DNA from: Stygiobacter electus
Lineage (GTDB): Bacteria; Bacteroidota; Ignavibacteria; Ignavibacteriales; Melioribacteraceae
DNA: 33,608 bases
Direction: 5' to 3'
Assembly: GCA_029210465.1 (NCBI GenBank)
Contig: JARGDL010000027.1
Span: forward strand, 1-33,608
In this document: one piece after another, positions 7,763-14,496 of the stretch
How the letters are laid out: the number at the start of each line of letters is the position of its first letter
Position numbering within the stretch: the stretch's first letter is position 1
The notes under the pieces: model-generated
What the model saw: the letters and a program-made list of their open reading frames with translations, nothing else
What the model was told of the DNA's origin: nothing
Databases searched by the model: none
Position numbers and translations under genes: made by a program

Positions 7763-7883
7763 AATTATATCTTTTTTTTTGCCGCTAAATTATTCGGTGT
7801 ATTGTCAAGTATCAATCACCATTTATTGGTAATTCTTAACAACTAATTTTATTTAGTCTCCAATCATGGCATTGTATGAATGC

Positions 7884-8279
7884 TTAAAGATTGCTGATGA
7901 CAGACTTCAATTTCCCTTGTATAGTTTCCGCTACTTCTCCAAGCGTTTCATTCTTAACCGCTTGCATCGAAGCAATTGGATCTATTGCAGCAACAACAGT
8001 TTCATTATTATCATTTACATAAACAATTACATTACACGGAAGCATTAATCCAATTTGCTCTTCAGCTTGCAATGCTTTATGTGCAAAGAGCGGATTGCAA
8101 GCCCCTAGTATTTTATACGGCTTAAAGTCAACATCAAGCTTTTTCTTTAATGTTTCTTTAACATCAATTTCGGTAAGAACACCGAAACCTTCTTTCTTTA
8201 ATTCTTTGGTTACTTTTGCAATTGCTTCATCGTAACCGAGACTAACTTCTTTCGAGAATCCATAATTTGTTTGTTTCAT
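7884..8279 (-). CDS. DUF302 domain protein
   Basis: 131 residues, no signal peptide, AAGGA upstream of the ATG. It matches DUF302 throughout: an N-terminal F-S-K-E-V-S-L-G-Y-D-E-A-I segment, then G-F-G-V-L-T-E-I-D-V-K, Y-K-I-L-G-A-C-N-P-L-F-A-H-K-A-L, G-L-M-L-P-C-N-V-I-V-Y and the closing V-A-A-I-D-P. Two conserved Cys (in G-A-C-N-P and L-P-C-N-V) could bind metal or be redox active. The family is widespread, often beside metal, sulfur or redox genes, with no settled function. It is the last gene of the run beginning at 12557. A truncated copy of its 5' end is at 1732-1827. Confidence 0.85.
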   Translation of the reverse strand: MKQTNYGFSKEVSLGYDEAIAKVTKELKKEGFGVLTEIDVKETLKKKLDVDFKPYKILGACNPLFAHKALQAEEQIGLMLPCNVIVYVNDNNETVVAAIDPIASMQAVKNETLGEVAETIQGKLKSVISNL

Positions 8280-8314
8280 TTTATTTTTCCTTTTATTTGG
8301 TATTAAAGTTCAAT

Positions 8315-8416
8315 TCAATATTTGTGTGTTAAATAAACGATTAAGAAAATTATTAAATGGATTGCCACCGCAATAGATATTCCGACGAGTCTCTCTTTCA
8401 ATGTATAGTTTACCAT
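8315..8416 (-). CDS. Predicted 33-residue single-pass membrane peptide
   Basis: A short frame beginning MVNYTLKERL, followed by about 20 hydrophobic residues (V-G-I-S-I-A-V-A-I-H-L-I-I-F-L-I-V-Y-L) and ending T-H-K-Y before a TGA. The ATG lies 3 bases after the stop of the HMA-like gene and has GGAAAA about 7 bases upstream within that gene, which suggests translational coupling. The length, the charged flanks and the clean hydrophobic core look like a real small membrane protein, and without it the 140-base gap here would be empty. A single histidine lies within the helix. No family is recognised. Confidence 0.5.
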   Translation of the reverse strand: MVNYTLKERLVGISIAVAIHLIIFLIVYLTHKY

Positions 8417-8419
8417 TTA

Positions 8420-8941
8420 TTAATTTTCCAATTCCAATTCAAAACCAGCTTCTTTAATTCTGTTTTCCAAATCTTTATATGAGATTGTCGGTGGATTGTA
8501 TACAATATATACCTGGCTTGATTCCGAATGTATTTCAAAATCGGAAACGCCTTTGGTTTTTCTTAATACATCGATCAATTTATTTTCTTGCTCTTTCTTC
8601 AGTTCTGTAAAACAGATTACTGTTTTTGTTTCATCAATGCTTATACTTTTAACTGTCTTTCCGTTAGATTTATCGTCAATGATGCCGGCTTCCAAATAAA
8701 GACCAAACGGTAAATCTGTCAGCTTTGTATCTTTATTCTGGTATTTTACGGTCATACTTGTGTCAATCTTTACTGGCATACAAGCTTTAGTGCCAAGAAC
8801 GCAAATAACAATTTTATCATTGCCCATTTTTTCATTGCCAATCGTGCCTTTTATCTTGCTTGTTTCTTGTGCATAACCATTTACAGCAAGTAGAAATGAA
8901 ATTAGGACTATCACTTTAATTTTATTGAATATGTTTTTCAT
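8420..8941 (-). CDS. Periplasmic protein with C-terminal HMA-like domain
   Basis: 173 residues. Signal peptide at 1-24 (cut after G-Y-A-Q). The middle has two Cys (I-C-V-L-G-T-K-A-C-M-P-V-K) in a beta-rich region. The last 60 residues resemble a heavy-metal-associated (ferredoxin-like) fold: L-I-D-V-L-R-K-T-K-G-V-S-D-F-E-I, a strand V-Y-I-V-Y-N-P-P, then S-Y-K-D-L-E-N-R-I-K-E-A-G-F-E-L. The usual metal-binding C-x-x-C at the start of this fold is absent, although a Cys occurs nearby (V-I-C-F-T-E-L). It may be a metal-chaperone-like or structural module. It follows the Spy-like gene and precedes the small membrane peptide. Confidence 0.65.
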   Translation of the reverse strand: MKNIFNKIKVIVLISFLLAVNGYAQETSKIKGTIGNEKMGNDKIVICVLGTKACMPVKIDTSMTVKYQNKDTKLTDLPFGLYLEAGIIDDKSNGKTVKSISIDETKTVICFTELKKEQENKLIDVLRKTKGVSDFEIHSESSQVYIVYNPPTISYKDLENRIKEAGFELELEN

Positions 8942-9012
8942 AAATCTTCCTTTTTAATAATCTCCCCGCCATTTCCAGAAAGCGGGGAAATTAATTATTA
9001 TTGATTTAAATT

Positions 9013-9603
9013 TTACCAGCAGCCACCGTGGCTATACATCCTGCCGTGGTTTCTTGTCTCAGAATCCATATAACCGCAACCCCAGCCGTATTCCGTATAT
9101 CCGTGGTTTCTCAATCCATAATCCATATACCCGTTGTAATCCCAAGTCCAACCGTCACACCAACCGTTAAAAACAGAATCATTATAATATTTTCGCTGAC
9201 TTTTATTGAGCACCTTTTTGATTTTGTTTCCAGCTTCCATCTTTAAGCTGTATATATTGTCCTCAATTCCTCTTATTTCACTTTGATATTCTCTAATACG
9301 TTTGCTGTTAATATCATCTTGCTGTTGGTAATCAGAAAAATATCCGCGCACAGTATTGAGTTTTTCAATTTCCGGCTGAATTAACTCATCGTATTCTTTT
9401 TTTATTTTGTTTGCCTGGCTTATTTGTTCATCAGTAAGCCAATACTTTTCTGGCACATTGGAGTTCCTGTAAGATAAATCATAAGTATGATCCATAGAAT
9501 TATTTTTCTTTGGATGCTCTTGTGCAAACAATACAACAGACACTACAAGAACTGCAATTACTGCTGCAATTCCTGTAAACCATCTTTTTTTGGAGGTTAA
9601 CAT
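9013..9603 (-). CDS. Spy/CpxP-like periplasmic protein with His/Gly/Cys/Tyr-rich tail
   Basis: 196 residues, AAGGA before the ATG. Signal peptide ends V-V-L-F-A-Q near residue 28. The mature start N-S-N-V-P-E-K-Y-W-L-T-D-E-Q-I matches the paralogue at 4208-4738 (N-S-N-V-P-A-K-Y-Q-L-S-P-E-Q-I), and a charged helical hairpin of about 90 residues follows. Instead of a Met-rich end, the tail from about residue 147 is rich in Gly, Tyr, His, Trp and Cys, with R-N-H-G occurring twice and H-G-G-C-W at the end. The encoding DNA carries an approximate 57-base direct repeat (near 9044 and 9101). A metal-binding periplasmic role is likely by family and composition. Confidence 0.8.
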   Translation of the reverse strand: MLTSKKRWFTGIAAVIAVLVVSVVLFAQEHPKKNNSMDHTYDLSYRNSNVPEKYWLTDEQISQANKIKKEYDELIQPEIEKLNTVRGYFSDYQQQDDINSKRIREYQSEIRGIEDNIYSLKMEAGNKIKKVLNKSQRKYYNDSVFNGWCDGWTWDYNGYMDYGLRNHGYTEYGWGCGYMDSETRNHGRMYSHGGCW

Positions 9604-9648
9604 TTTATTATTCCTTTTATGCTTAATAAATTATAAATATTATTCAAA

Positions 9649-9671
9649 ATCCTTTTAAATAATCAAAGGAT
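9649..9671. terminator. Stem-loop in the gap between the third D-Y-C-E-I-V gene and the Spy-like gene
   Basis: ATCCTTT and AAAGGAT form a perfect 7-base stem around a 9-base loop; on the minus strand a short T-run follows. It could end transcription or be an operator for the Spy-like gene downstream. The evidence is the dyad only. Confidence 0.3.
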
Positions 9672-9682
9672 GTTTTGAAAAG

Positions 9683-9704
9683 AGATGATGCTTAAGCATC
9701 ATCT
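9683..9704 (-). terminator. Perfect 22-bp palindrome after the third D-Y-C-E-I-V gene
   Basis: AGATGATGCT and AGCATCATCT around TA form a fully self-complementary stretch starting 13 bases after the stop codon at 9718. On the minus strand CTTTTC follows, so a rho-independent terminator is the simplest reading. The two-base centre is unusually tight for a terminator loop, so a dimeric-regulator site is an alternative. Confidence 0.4.
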
Positions 9705-9717
9705 AAAAAGGAAAGTA

Positions 9718-10062
9718 TTAAATCAGAAATGCTCTGTTGTAGAGATAGATTTCAGTAGTTTTTTGTGGTGAATGTAAATGCTCAATATCTAATTTAGTGA
9801 ATGAAGTATTCTGTTTACGTGTTTCATCAATATAAGGCAGAAAAATTGATTTATCTACTTTCAGATTAAATAAATTATTTAAAGCAATTTTGCCAGTCTC
9901 TGCTTTCGTTACTTTTACTATCTCGCAATAATCTTGCGTAGCCGGATGCTCTTTTTCAAAAGCGAACTGTCCAAGCTCGGAGTAAGAAAACCAAAATAGG
10001 AAAGGCATCAGAACAAAAATAGTTGCCACTAATGACCGGTATTTTATCAAGTGTTTAATCAT
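9718..10062 (-). CDS. D-Y-C-E-I-V family small membrane-anchored protein (copy 1)
   Basis: 114 residues, function unknown. One N-terminal hydrophobic segment (about residues 11-28) with basic residues before it, then a 85-residue extracytoplasmic part. It has Q-D-Y-C-E-I-V-K at about 43-50, V-D-K-S-I-F in the middle and a conserved end H-S-P-Q-K-T-T-E-I-Y-L-Y-N-R-A-F-L-I. Paralogues at 20394-20738 (same length, same end) and 27335-27643 each precede a CzcC gene; this one instead lies between the CcmE-like and Spy-like genes. The single Cys in D-Y-C-E-I-V is the only one in this copy. No clear ribosome site precedes the ATG. Possible roles include metal binding or an accessory to efflux, but that rests only on context. 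Confidence 0.7.
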   Translation of the reverse strand: MIKHLIKYRSLVATIFVLMPFLFWFSYSELGQFAFEKEHPATQDYCEIVKVTKAETGKIALNNLFNLKVDKSIFLPYIDETRKQNTSFTKLDIEHLHSPQKTTEIYLYNRAFLI

Positions 10063-10158
10063 TGTTTATGTGTACTAATCGCTATGCGAAAATATTTCTA
10101 CTAATCTGATGCTTGAATTTAATGAAAGATTCGTAATTGTTCTTTTTGCTCATGTTTA

Positions 10159-10530
10159 TCACTTTAAAATTGTAATTTTTCCCGCTGTAAAATTACCGCC
10201 ATGCATATGCCCCAGCAGTTCAACAATATCTGCATCAGCAATTTCCGGCGGTATAGATTCGTGGGAAGTAACCTGAACCTTAACGTTGTTTTTATCCAAT
10301 ACATAAAACGAAATGATATTGCCATTTGCATCTTTATCAAACCCCGCGGATTTATCAATCCGTACGTTAATATTCTGATTTATCTCTGCACCCGAACTAA
10401 ACTTGCTGAATGAACCAAGCTCTTTTGTCGGGGCAAAGTATGTAAAATAAATTACTGCAATAACGGCAACTAAGACTGCCGGGAAGATTAGCTTTGTGGG
10501 AATCCATCCCTTCGTGAATAATTTTTTCAT
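10159..10530 (-). CDS. CcmE-like OB-fold membrane-anchored protein
   Basis: 123 residues with AGTAGG upstream. An N-terminal anchor covers about residues 13-33 after a MKKLFTKGWIPTKLI start. The periplasmic part (residues 37-123) has the strand order of the CcmE/OB-fold: I-N-Q-N-I-N-V-R-I-D, then I-S-F-Y-V-L-D-K-N-N-V-K-V-Q-V, then I-A-D-A-D-I-V-E-L-L-G and F-T-A-G-K-I. In CcmE the matching segments are F-x-V-x-D ... V-x-V-x-Y ... G-x-x-V-V-V-x-G ... F-x-A. The heme-attaching His near the CcmE C-terminus is absent, because the protein stops right after the last strand. It is therefore unlikely to be a heme chaperone. The first 15 residues match those of the kinase-like protein at 10589-11662. 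Confidence 0.55.
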   Translation of the reverse strand: MKKLFTKGWIPTKLIFPAVLVAVIAVIYFTYFAPTKELGSFSKFSSGAEINQNINVRIDKSAGFDKDANGNIISFYVLDKNNVKVQVTSHESIPPEIADADIVELLGHMHGGNFTAGKITILK

Positions 10531-10588
10531 TAGCTTACCTACTAATTTTTATTCTTTTCTTCATTAAGTTAAATTTAGTAATCACAGT

Positions 10589-11662
10589 TCATTTTACCGG
10601 CATATTCAAATAGATTGACTTGATTCCGCTTTCGCCGGTTTCAAATTTTACATTGCCGCTATGAGAATGTATAATTGAGGATGCTAGTGCAAAAGTGTAT
10701 CCCTTCTCCGGATTAGCTATTAAATCAAATACTTCTGTTCCTTTATTTTCCCGAGTCGTTTTCTTTCCATTCAGAGTTAAAGATATTTCAACCATCTCAT
10801 TGTTTTTTGCTGCCGATATTATTAGTTCCTTTTTCGCCGGGCTTTGTTCAATGAAGCTTTGTAAAATTTGCTTTACGGCAAATTCAATTTGCCTTACATC
10901 CATATAAACCGGCGGCAGCTTTGGTTCGCTCTTAAAAGTAAAATTATAACCGGGATTGTGCTGTATAATTTCATTTACACATTTTTTAGTCAAATGGGAA
11001 AAATTATATTTAGTCTTTTTCATCGGTTTCGGCGCAGCAAGGTTTGACAGATGTGATATGTGCGAACCCAAACGCTGTAATTTTTCCGATAATAATTTTG
11101 CCGTAAAAGAATTTCCATCACCATTATTATAAATTTTTGTAAGAGATTTCGTTAATCCTTCACAAGCAGAATAATCATTCATTATATCTTTATTGATGAC
11201 ATTAATAACGGTTGATACTTTTTCTAATGCAGCCAGTCGTGCTTTTTCGCTTTGAACTTTTTTTAATCTATCTATCAAAACGCCGGCTATTATTCCTACT
11301 GCCCATATTAATATTAATTCAGAAAGATTTTCTGCAACATAAAACTTCGAAAAAAGACCGGTGTTTATGGAGTGCGGAAGATATAATAATGAAACCACCA
11401 GAGCCAGCTTTATAGCTCCTTTCTTACCCAAAAACAAAGCAGCTAAAAGAACCGGGAAAAAATATAACTTCGTTAAAAGCTGATGCAGAAAATCAAGATA
11501 TATTTCCTTTTGGGAGAAAGTTAAGAAATGAATAAAGCTAATCACTATTGCTAATACAATAGTTCCGTTTAATATTTTCTTTTCTTTATTTTCGGTTATT
11601 GTATTCATCATAGCTAAAATCAATTTTGTGTGAATCCATCCCTTTGGGTATAGTTTATTCAT
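10589..11662 (-). CDS. Degenerate sensor histidine kinase-like membrane protein
   Basis: About 357 residues. I place the start at the ATG at 11662, which overlaps the stop of the TPR gene by 8 bases and aligns its N-terminus (MNKLYPKGWIHTKLI) with that of the CcmE-like protein; a start at 11677 is possible. Four hydrophobic segments lie in the first 135 residues, then a coiled linker, a helical pair where a dimerisation domain is expected, and a C-terminal HATPase-like part. The H-box region reads V-I-N-V-I-N-K-D-I-M-N-D-Y and has no His in the expected place. The N-box (V-R-Q-I-E-F-A-V-K-Q-I-L-Q-S-F) lacks the key Asn, and the G2 box is replaced by K-G-Y-T-F-A-L-A. ATP-driven phosphotransfer therefore seems unlikely. 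No response regulator gene is nearby. Confidence 0.65.
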   Translation of the reverse strand: MNKLYPKGWIHTKLILAMMNTITENKEKKILNGTIVLAIVISFIHFLTFSQKEIYLDFLHQLLTKLYFFPVLLAALFLGKKGAIKLALVVSLLYLPHSINTGLFSKFYVAENLSELILIWAVGIIAGVLIDRLKKVQSEKARLAALEKVSTVINVINKDIMNDYSACEGLTKSLTKIYNNGDGNSFTAKLLSEKLQRLGSHISHLSNLAAPKPMKKTKYNFSHLTKKCVNEIIQHNPGYNFTFKSEPKLPPVYMDVRQIEFAVKQILQSFIEQSPAKKELIISAAKNNEMVEISLTLNGKKTTRENKGTEVFDLIANPEKGYTFALASSIIHSHSGNVKFETGESGIKSIYLNMPVK

Positions 11663-12557
11663 CGGCTTCGCTTTCATCTGTTCGTTTTATTCCTGCATTA
11701 AAAAAAATATTGATGCTTAACTCTAAACTTGCTTGTGGATTTTGTTGTGTAATTGAAGTCGCTTCTTCAAATTCTAATTCTGCTTTGTTTTTCTCTCCGT
11801 TAATTTCATAAAGCACACCAAGCAAGTAATGTCCTTCTGCCTTGGATGAATTTTCCGTTTCATCCAGTTTAGCATATTTCATCGCATTCTCATAATCCTT
11901 CTTCTTAAAGTAAACATCGGCAAGCAGCAACTCCATACGATTGAACCGCAATCCAAGAGACCGCATTTCACCTACTACCGCAAGAACTTTATCATAATCT
12001 TTAAGCAGCCAGTAAGCAAGGGATTTCCCTAAATAACTTTCAGTATCTTTATTATCTCTCATCAAAGCGCAATTAAACGATCCTATCGCTTCATTGAGTT
12101 TTTCATTCTGCAAATAAATAATTCCAAGCTGCCGGATTGAGTTTGGACTGTTCGAGTCAAGTTCCGCAGCTTTGTTAAGATTAACAACCGCTTCATCAAG
12201 ATTTCCAATTATACTATTTAGGATGCCAAGGTTATGGTATGCTCTAGCTCTTTTGGGATGAAACTTTACAGCTTTCTCAAAATATCCGAGCGACTTTTCC
12301 ATATCTCCTTTTTGCTGCCAGATTACTCCAAGGTTTGTAAACGCATCGTAATTCGTGCTGTCAGTTTCAAGAATCTTTTCATAATACTTACGGATATTCT
12401 CAAGAGAATTCTCTCCATCAACAGTTTGATTTAAAAGATTACTCTGTTCTATTGTTTTGTTTACAGAACCATTCGCACTCTGAGCGATTATCCCTGAATA
12501 TAAGACCGCAAGGAACCAACAAACAAAAACAATATTTTTTGAGAAAGATTTTTTCAC
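11655..12557 (-). CDS. Secreted TPR-repeat protein
   Basis: 300 residues beginning with GTG; no in-frame ATG is available nearby. Signal peptide at 1-25 (cut after G-I-I-A-Q). At least six tetratricopeptide repeats follow from about residue 60, seen in the spacing of Y-D-A-F-T-N-L-G-V-I-W-Q-Q-K-G, A-R-A-Y-H-N-L-G-I-L-N, S-I-R-Q-L-G-I-I-Y, S-Y-L-G-K-S-L-A-Y-W and G-H-Y-L-L-G-V-L-Y-E-I. Such proteins act as periplasmic protein-protein scaffolds. Its stop overlaps the start of the kinase-like gene, so the two are probably made together; it may be a partner of that membrane protein. No enzymatic motif is present. Confidence 0.8.
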   Translation of the reverse strand: MKKSFSKNIVFVCWFLAVLYSGIIAQSANGSVNKTIEQSNLLNQTVDGENSLENIRKYYEKILETDSTNYDAFTNLGVIWQQKGDMEKSLGYFEKAVKFHPKRARAYHNLGILNSIIGNLDEAVVNLNKAAELDSNSPNSIRQLGIIYLQNEKLNEAIGSFNCALMRDNKDTESYLGKSLAYWLLKDYDKVLAVVGEMRSLGLRFNRMELLLADVYFKKKDYENAMKYAKLDETENSSKAEGHYLLGVLYEINGEKNKAELEFEEATSITQQNPQASLELSINIFFNAGIKRTDESEADE

Positions 12558-12600
12558 AATTTCATTTCATTCCAATTATTGTTTTTTCATTTTCATCTTC

Positions 12601-12615
12601 TCCCGAAAAGCGGGA
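12601..12615. repeat. Short inverted repeat between the CDF and TPR genes
   Basis: TCCCG-AAAAG-CGGGA, a 5-base stem with a 5-base loop in the 93-base gap between the CDF exporter stop and the TPR gene. It resembles the CCCGA/TCGGG-type dyads seen elsewhere in this window (for example 20265-20279). It may be a weak terminator or a remnant of a dispersed palindromic element. Confidence 0.35.
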
Positions 12616-12650
12616 TTTCGCTTCGCTCAACATTTTCCATCATCCATTTT

Positions 12651-13577
12651 CTAAACATTCACATCTTCGCAGCTTGCGCTCTGTACATTCTTCTCTATTT
12701 GTATTGTTGAATGTTCTATCCCAAATTTATGTTGAAGCTGTTCACATACTTTGCTTAAGAACTTATCATCCTTTTGCCCGTCTGGAATTACAAGATGAAC
12801 AGTTAATGCGGTTTCCGTAGTGCTCATTGCCCAGATGTGCAAGTCGTGAACTTCTTTTACGCCTTCAAGAGAGCTTAAATATTTTTTTACTTCTTCAAAT
12901 ACTATATTCCTTGGAACGGCATCCATCGAAAGGTGAAATGAATCCTTTAATAAGCTCCACGTTCCTATTGTAATAACCACTACTATTACGAGACTGATTA
13001 TTGGGTCAAGCAAAAAGAATCCTGTAAGATTAATTAAGAGTCCTGCTGCAACAACACCAAGAGAAACTCCAGCATCTGCAGCCATATGCAAAAACGCGCC
13101 TTTTATATTTAAATCTGATTCTCTACCCTTCATAAAAAGAAGCGCAGTAAGTGAGTTTATAACCACTCCAACTCCAGCAACAATCATCATTGTAGTCCCG
13201 CCAATCGGTTCGGGCTCAAGAATTTTTCTTATTGACTCAATCGTTATTGCACCAACTGCAACAAGAAGAATTATTGCATTAAAAAGCGCTGCAAGTATTG
13301 TAGATTTTCTTAATCCGTAAGTTCTTTTGCTTGTAACAGAAAACCCGGCTAAATAAGCTGCGCCCCAGGCAAGCACTAATCCAAACACATCGCTTAAATT
13401 ATGCCCGGCATCAGCTATAAGTGCCATCGAGTTAATAATTAATCCAAATACAACTTCAACTGCAATGTAGATTACATTTAATGCAATACCGAAGCCAAAA
13501 GCTTTATTATAGTTCCGGCGTTGAGTGAATTCATCGCTATGTGAATGGTCGTGCGAATGATTATGTTCGTGAGGCAT
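12651..13577 (-). CDS. czcD: CDF-family zinc/cadmium exporter (CzcD type)
   Basis: 308 residues from the ATG at 13577, chosen for the AAGGAG 7 bases upstream; the open frame runs 146 codons further but that part is the shadow of mgtC. The N-terminus is His-rich (H-E-H-N-H-S-H-D-H-S-H). Six membrane helices follow. Helix 2 carries D-A-G-H-N-L-S-D (H59, D63) and helix 5 carries H-M-A-A-D (H165, D169): this HxxxD pair is the transport site of zinc-type members. A cytoplasmic domain (about 215-308) has the ferredoxin-like V-H-D-L-H-I-W-A-M and ends in I-E-H-S-T-I-Q-I-E. It exports Zn2+, Cd2+ or Co2+ from the cytoplasm using protons. MgtC lies 2 bases upstream in the same unit. Confidence 0.93.
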   Translation of the reverse strand: MPHEHNHSHDHSHSDEFTQRRNYNKAFGFGIALNVIYIAVEVVFGLIINSMALIADAGHNLSDVFGLVLAWGAAYLAGFSVTSKRTYGLRKSTILAALFNAIILLVAVGAITIESIRKILEPEPIGGTTMMIVAGVGVVINSLTALLFMKGRESDLNIKGAFLHMAADAGVSLGVVAAGLLINLTGFFLLDPIISLVIVVVITIGTWSLLKDSFHLSMDAVPRNIVFEEVKKYLSSLEGVKEVHDLHIWAMSTTETALTVHLVIPDGQKDDKFLSKVCEQLQHKFGIEHSTIQIEKNVQSASCEDVNV

Positions 13578-13579
13578 TT

Positions 13580-14020
13580 CTAATCTCCTTCTTCCTTTGC
13601 TCTTTTTCCTTTCAACCTTTTCCACAGCGTAAGATGGTGTATAGACAACAAGAAAAATATTATTACTGCTGTCAATGTTCCTAAGACATACATACCAAAA
13701 GAAATTGCCAATCCAACGGAAGCAGTTGCCCAAACGGTAGCAGCAGTGGTCAGCCCCGCTATTCTTCCTTGTTCTCTCAAGATAACTCCGGCACCAAGGA
13801 ATCCCACGCCGGTAACAACTCCGGCTGCGATGCGTGCCTGATCTGTCCCAGGAATATGAGATGAAACGAGGCCAAAGATACAGGCGCCAAGTGAAACTGC
13901 TGCGTAGGTTCGTATGCCTGCATCGCCCCCGTGTCCTTCCCTCTCGTATCCTATCACCGCACCGAGTGCTGCTGAGAGTAGAGCGCGCAGAGTCATTACG
14001 AGTTCTATGTTCCAATCCAT
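13580..14020 (-). CDS. mgtC: MgtC/SapB-family membrane protein
   Basis: 146 residues, AAGAGG 6 bases before the ATG. It has the family signature near the start: R-A-L-L-S-A-A-L-G-A-V-I-G-Y-E-R-E, followed by G-I-R-T-Y-A-A-V-S-L-G-A and, later, R-I-A-A-G-V-V-T-G-V-G-F-L-G-A-G-V-I and A-T-V-W-A-T-A-S-V-G-L. Four membrane helices are likely. The protein is the short type without the C-terminal ACT-like domain of Salmonella MgtC. In pathogens MgtC aids growth at low Mg2+ and modulates ATP synthase; the role of the short form is unclear. It is 2 bases from the CDF exporter and ends the metal block. Its first 36 codons are repeated at 21235-21342. Confidence 0.88.
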   Translation of the reverse strand: MDWNIELVMTLRALLSAALGAVIGYEREGHGGDAGIRTYAAVSLGACIFGLVSSHIPGTDQARIAAGVVTGVGFLGAGVILREQGRIAGLTTAATVWATASVGLAISFGMYVLGTLTAVIIFFLLSIHHLTLWKRLKGKRAKEEGD

Positions 14021-14317
14021 AGATGCCTCTTACTTATTTATATGTGAGTTCGGGTTTCATTGTCTTTTCCATCTATCTATTTTCCATCATTAAAGTCCCC
14101 CTTTGGGGGATTTTCCCAAAGGGATTCCTTCGGAAAGGGGCTATATCGCTTCTTTTCCTCTCTCATTCGTTCTTATCTTTACAACGTTAACGACATCGGT
14201 AACAAATATTTTCCCATCACCCGGATTTCCCGTGTGTGCATTCTCTTGAATCGAATTTACAACTGTTTCTGCCAGTTCGTCTTGAACAACAATTTCTATT
14301 TTATTCTTTGGCACAAA
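13913..14317. repeat. 405-bp direct repeat, copy A
   Basis: Identical to 21235-21639 except one base (A at 14292, C at 21614). It covers the last 59 codons of the P-II-like gene, the whole gap and the first 36 codons of mgtC. Identity stops sharply at both ends, each inside a coding sequence. The two copies lie in the same orientation 7,322 bases apart and bracket the efflux cassette with its ArsR regulator. Confidence 0.97.
14096..14135. repeat. Cluster of three G/C palindromes between the P-II-like gene and mgtC
   Basis: Three adjacent dyads: TCCCCC-TTT-GGGGGA (14096-14110), TCCC-AAA-GGGA (14114-14124) and TTCC-TTC-GGAA (14125-14135). They begin 5 bases after the stop of the P-II-like gene and could end its transcription, but the multiple palindromes look like a dispersed repetitive element; a related dyad is at 20772-20790. 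The cluster is duplicated at 21418-21457 as part of the 405-bp repeat. Confidence 0.6.
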
Positions 14318-14479
14318 GTCATAAATCCCTTCTTCATCGTCGTTCTCTTTCTTTCCACCGCCTTTTCCGAATCCTTTGATATCGGAAATAGTTATTCCCG
14401 GAAGCCCTTCAATTTTATGAAGGGCTGTAACTACTCTTGTTAACATAAACGGCTGAATTATTGCTTTTATCTCTTTCAT
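14141..14479 (-). CDS. P-II-like protein linked to metal efflux (PII-NG type)
   Basis: 112 residues from the ATG at 14479, with GAGGAAA upstream. It has the full GlnB/GlnK-type fold signature: I-K-A-I-I-Q-P-F at the start, G-F-G-K before the T-loop, F-V-P-K-N-K-I-E-I-V-V after it, and the ATP-binding B- and C-loop parts T-G-N-P-G-D-G-K-I-F-V and I-R-T-N-E-R-G-K-E-A-I. The T-loop is Gly/Lys/Glu/Asp-rich (K-G-G-G-K-K-E-N-D-D-E-E-G) and lacks the Tyr that is uridylylated in GlnB. A P-II subgroup (PII-NG) with this kind of loop is known to be linked to heavy-metal RND operons; here it follows czcCBA and the zinc-ribbon gene. A nucleotide-dependent control of efflux is inference. Confidence 0.85.
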   Translation of the reverse strand: MKEIKAIIQPFMLTRVVTALHKIEGLPGITISDIKGFGKGGGKKENDDEEGIYDFVPKNKIEIVVQDELAETVVNSIQENAHTGNPGDGKIFVTDVVNVVKIRTNERGKEAI

Positions 14480-14496
14480 CTTTTTCCTCATTAAAT

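Noticed and set aside
7800..7812. A TTGACA upstream of the Nramp gene as its promoter
   Set aside because: No acceptable -10 element follows at 15 to 19 bases.
10159..10530. Calling the OB-fold protein a true cytochrome c maturation CcmE
   Set aside because: The heme-binding His region is missing and no other ccm gene is in the window.
13578..14015. A long open frame extending the CDF exporter upstream by 146 codons
   Set aside because: The extra residues are Arg/Ser/Cys-rich and lie out of frame over mgtC, which has its own ribosome site and clear family motifs. The His-rich start at 13577 has a strong AAGGAG.
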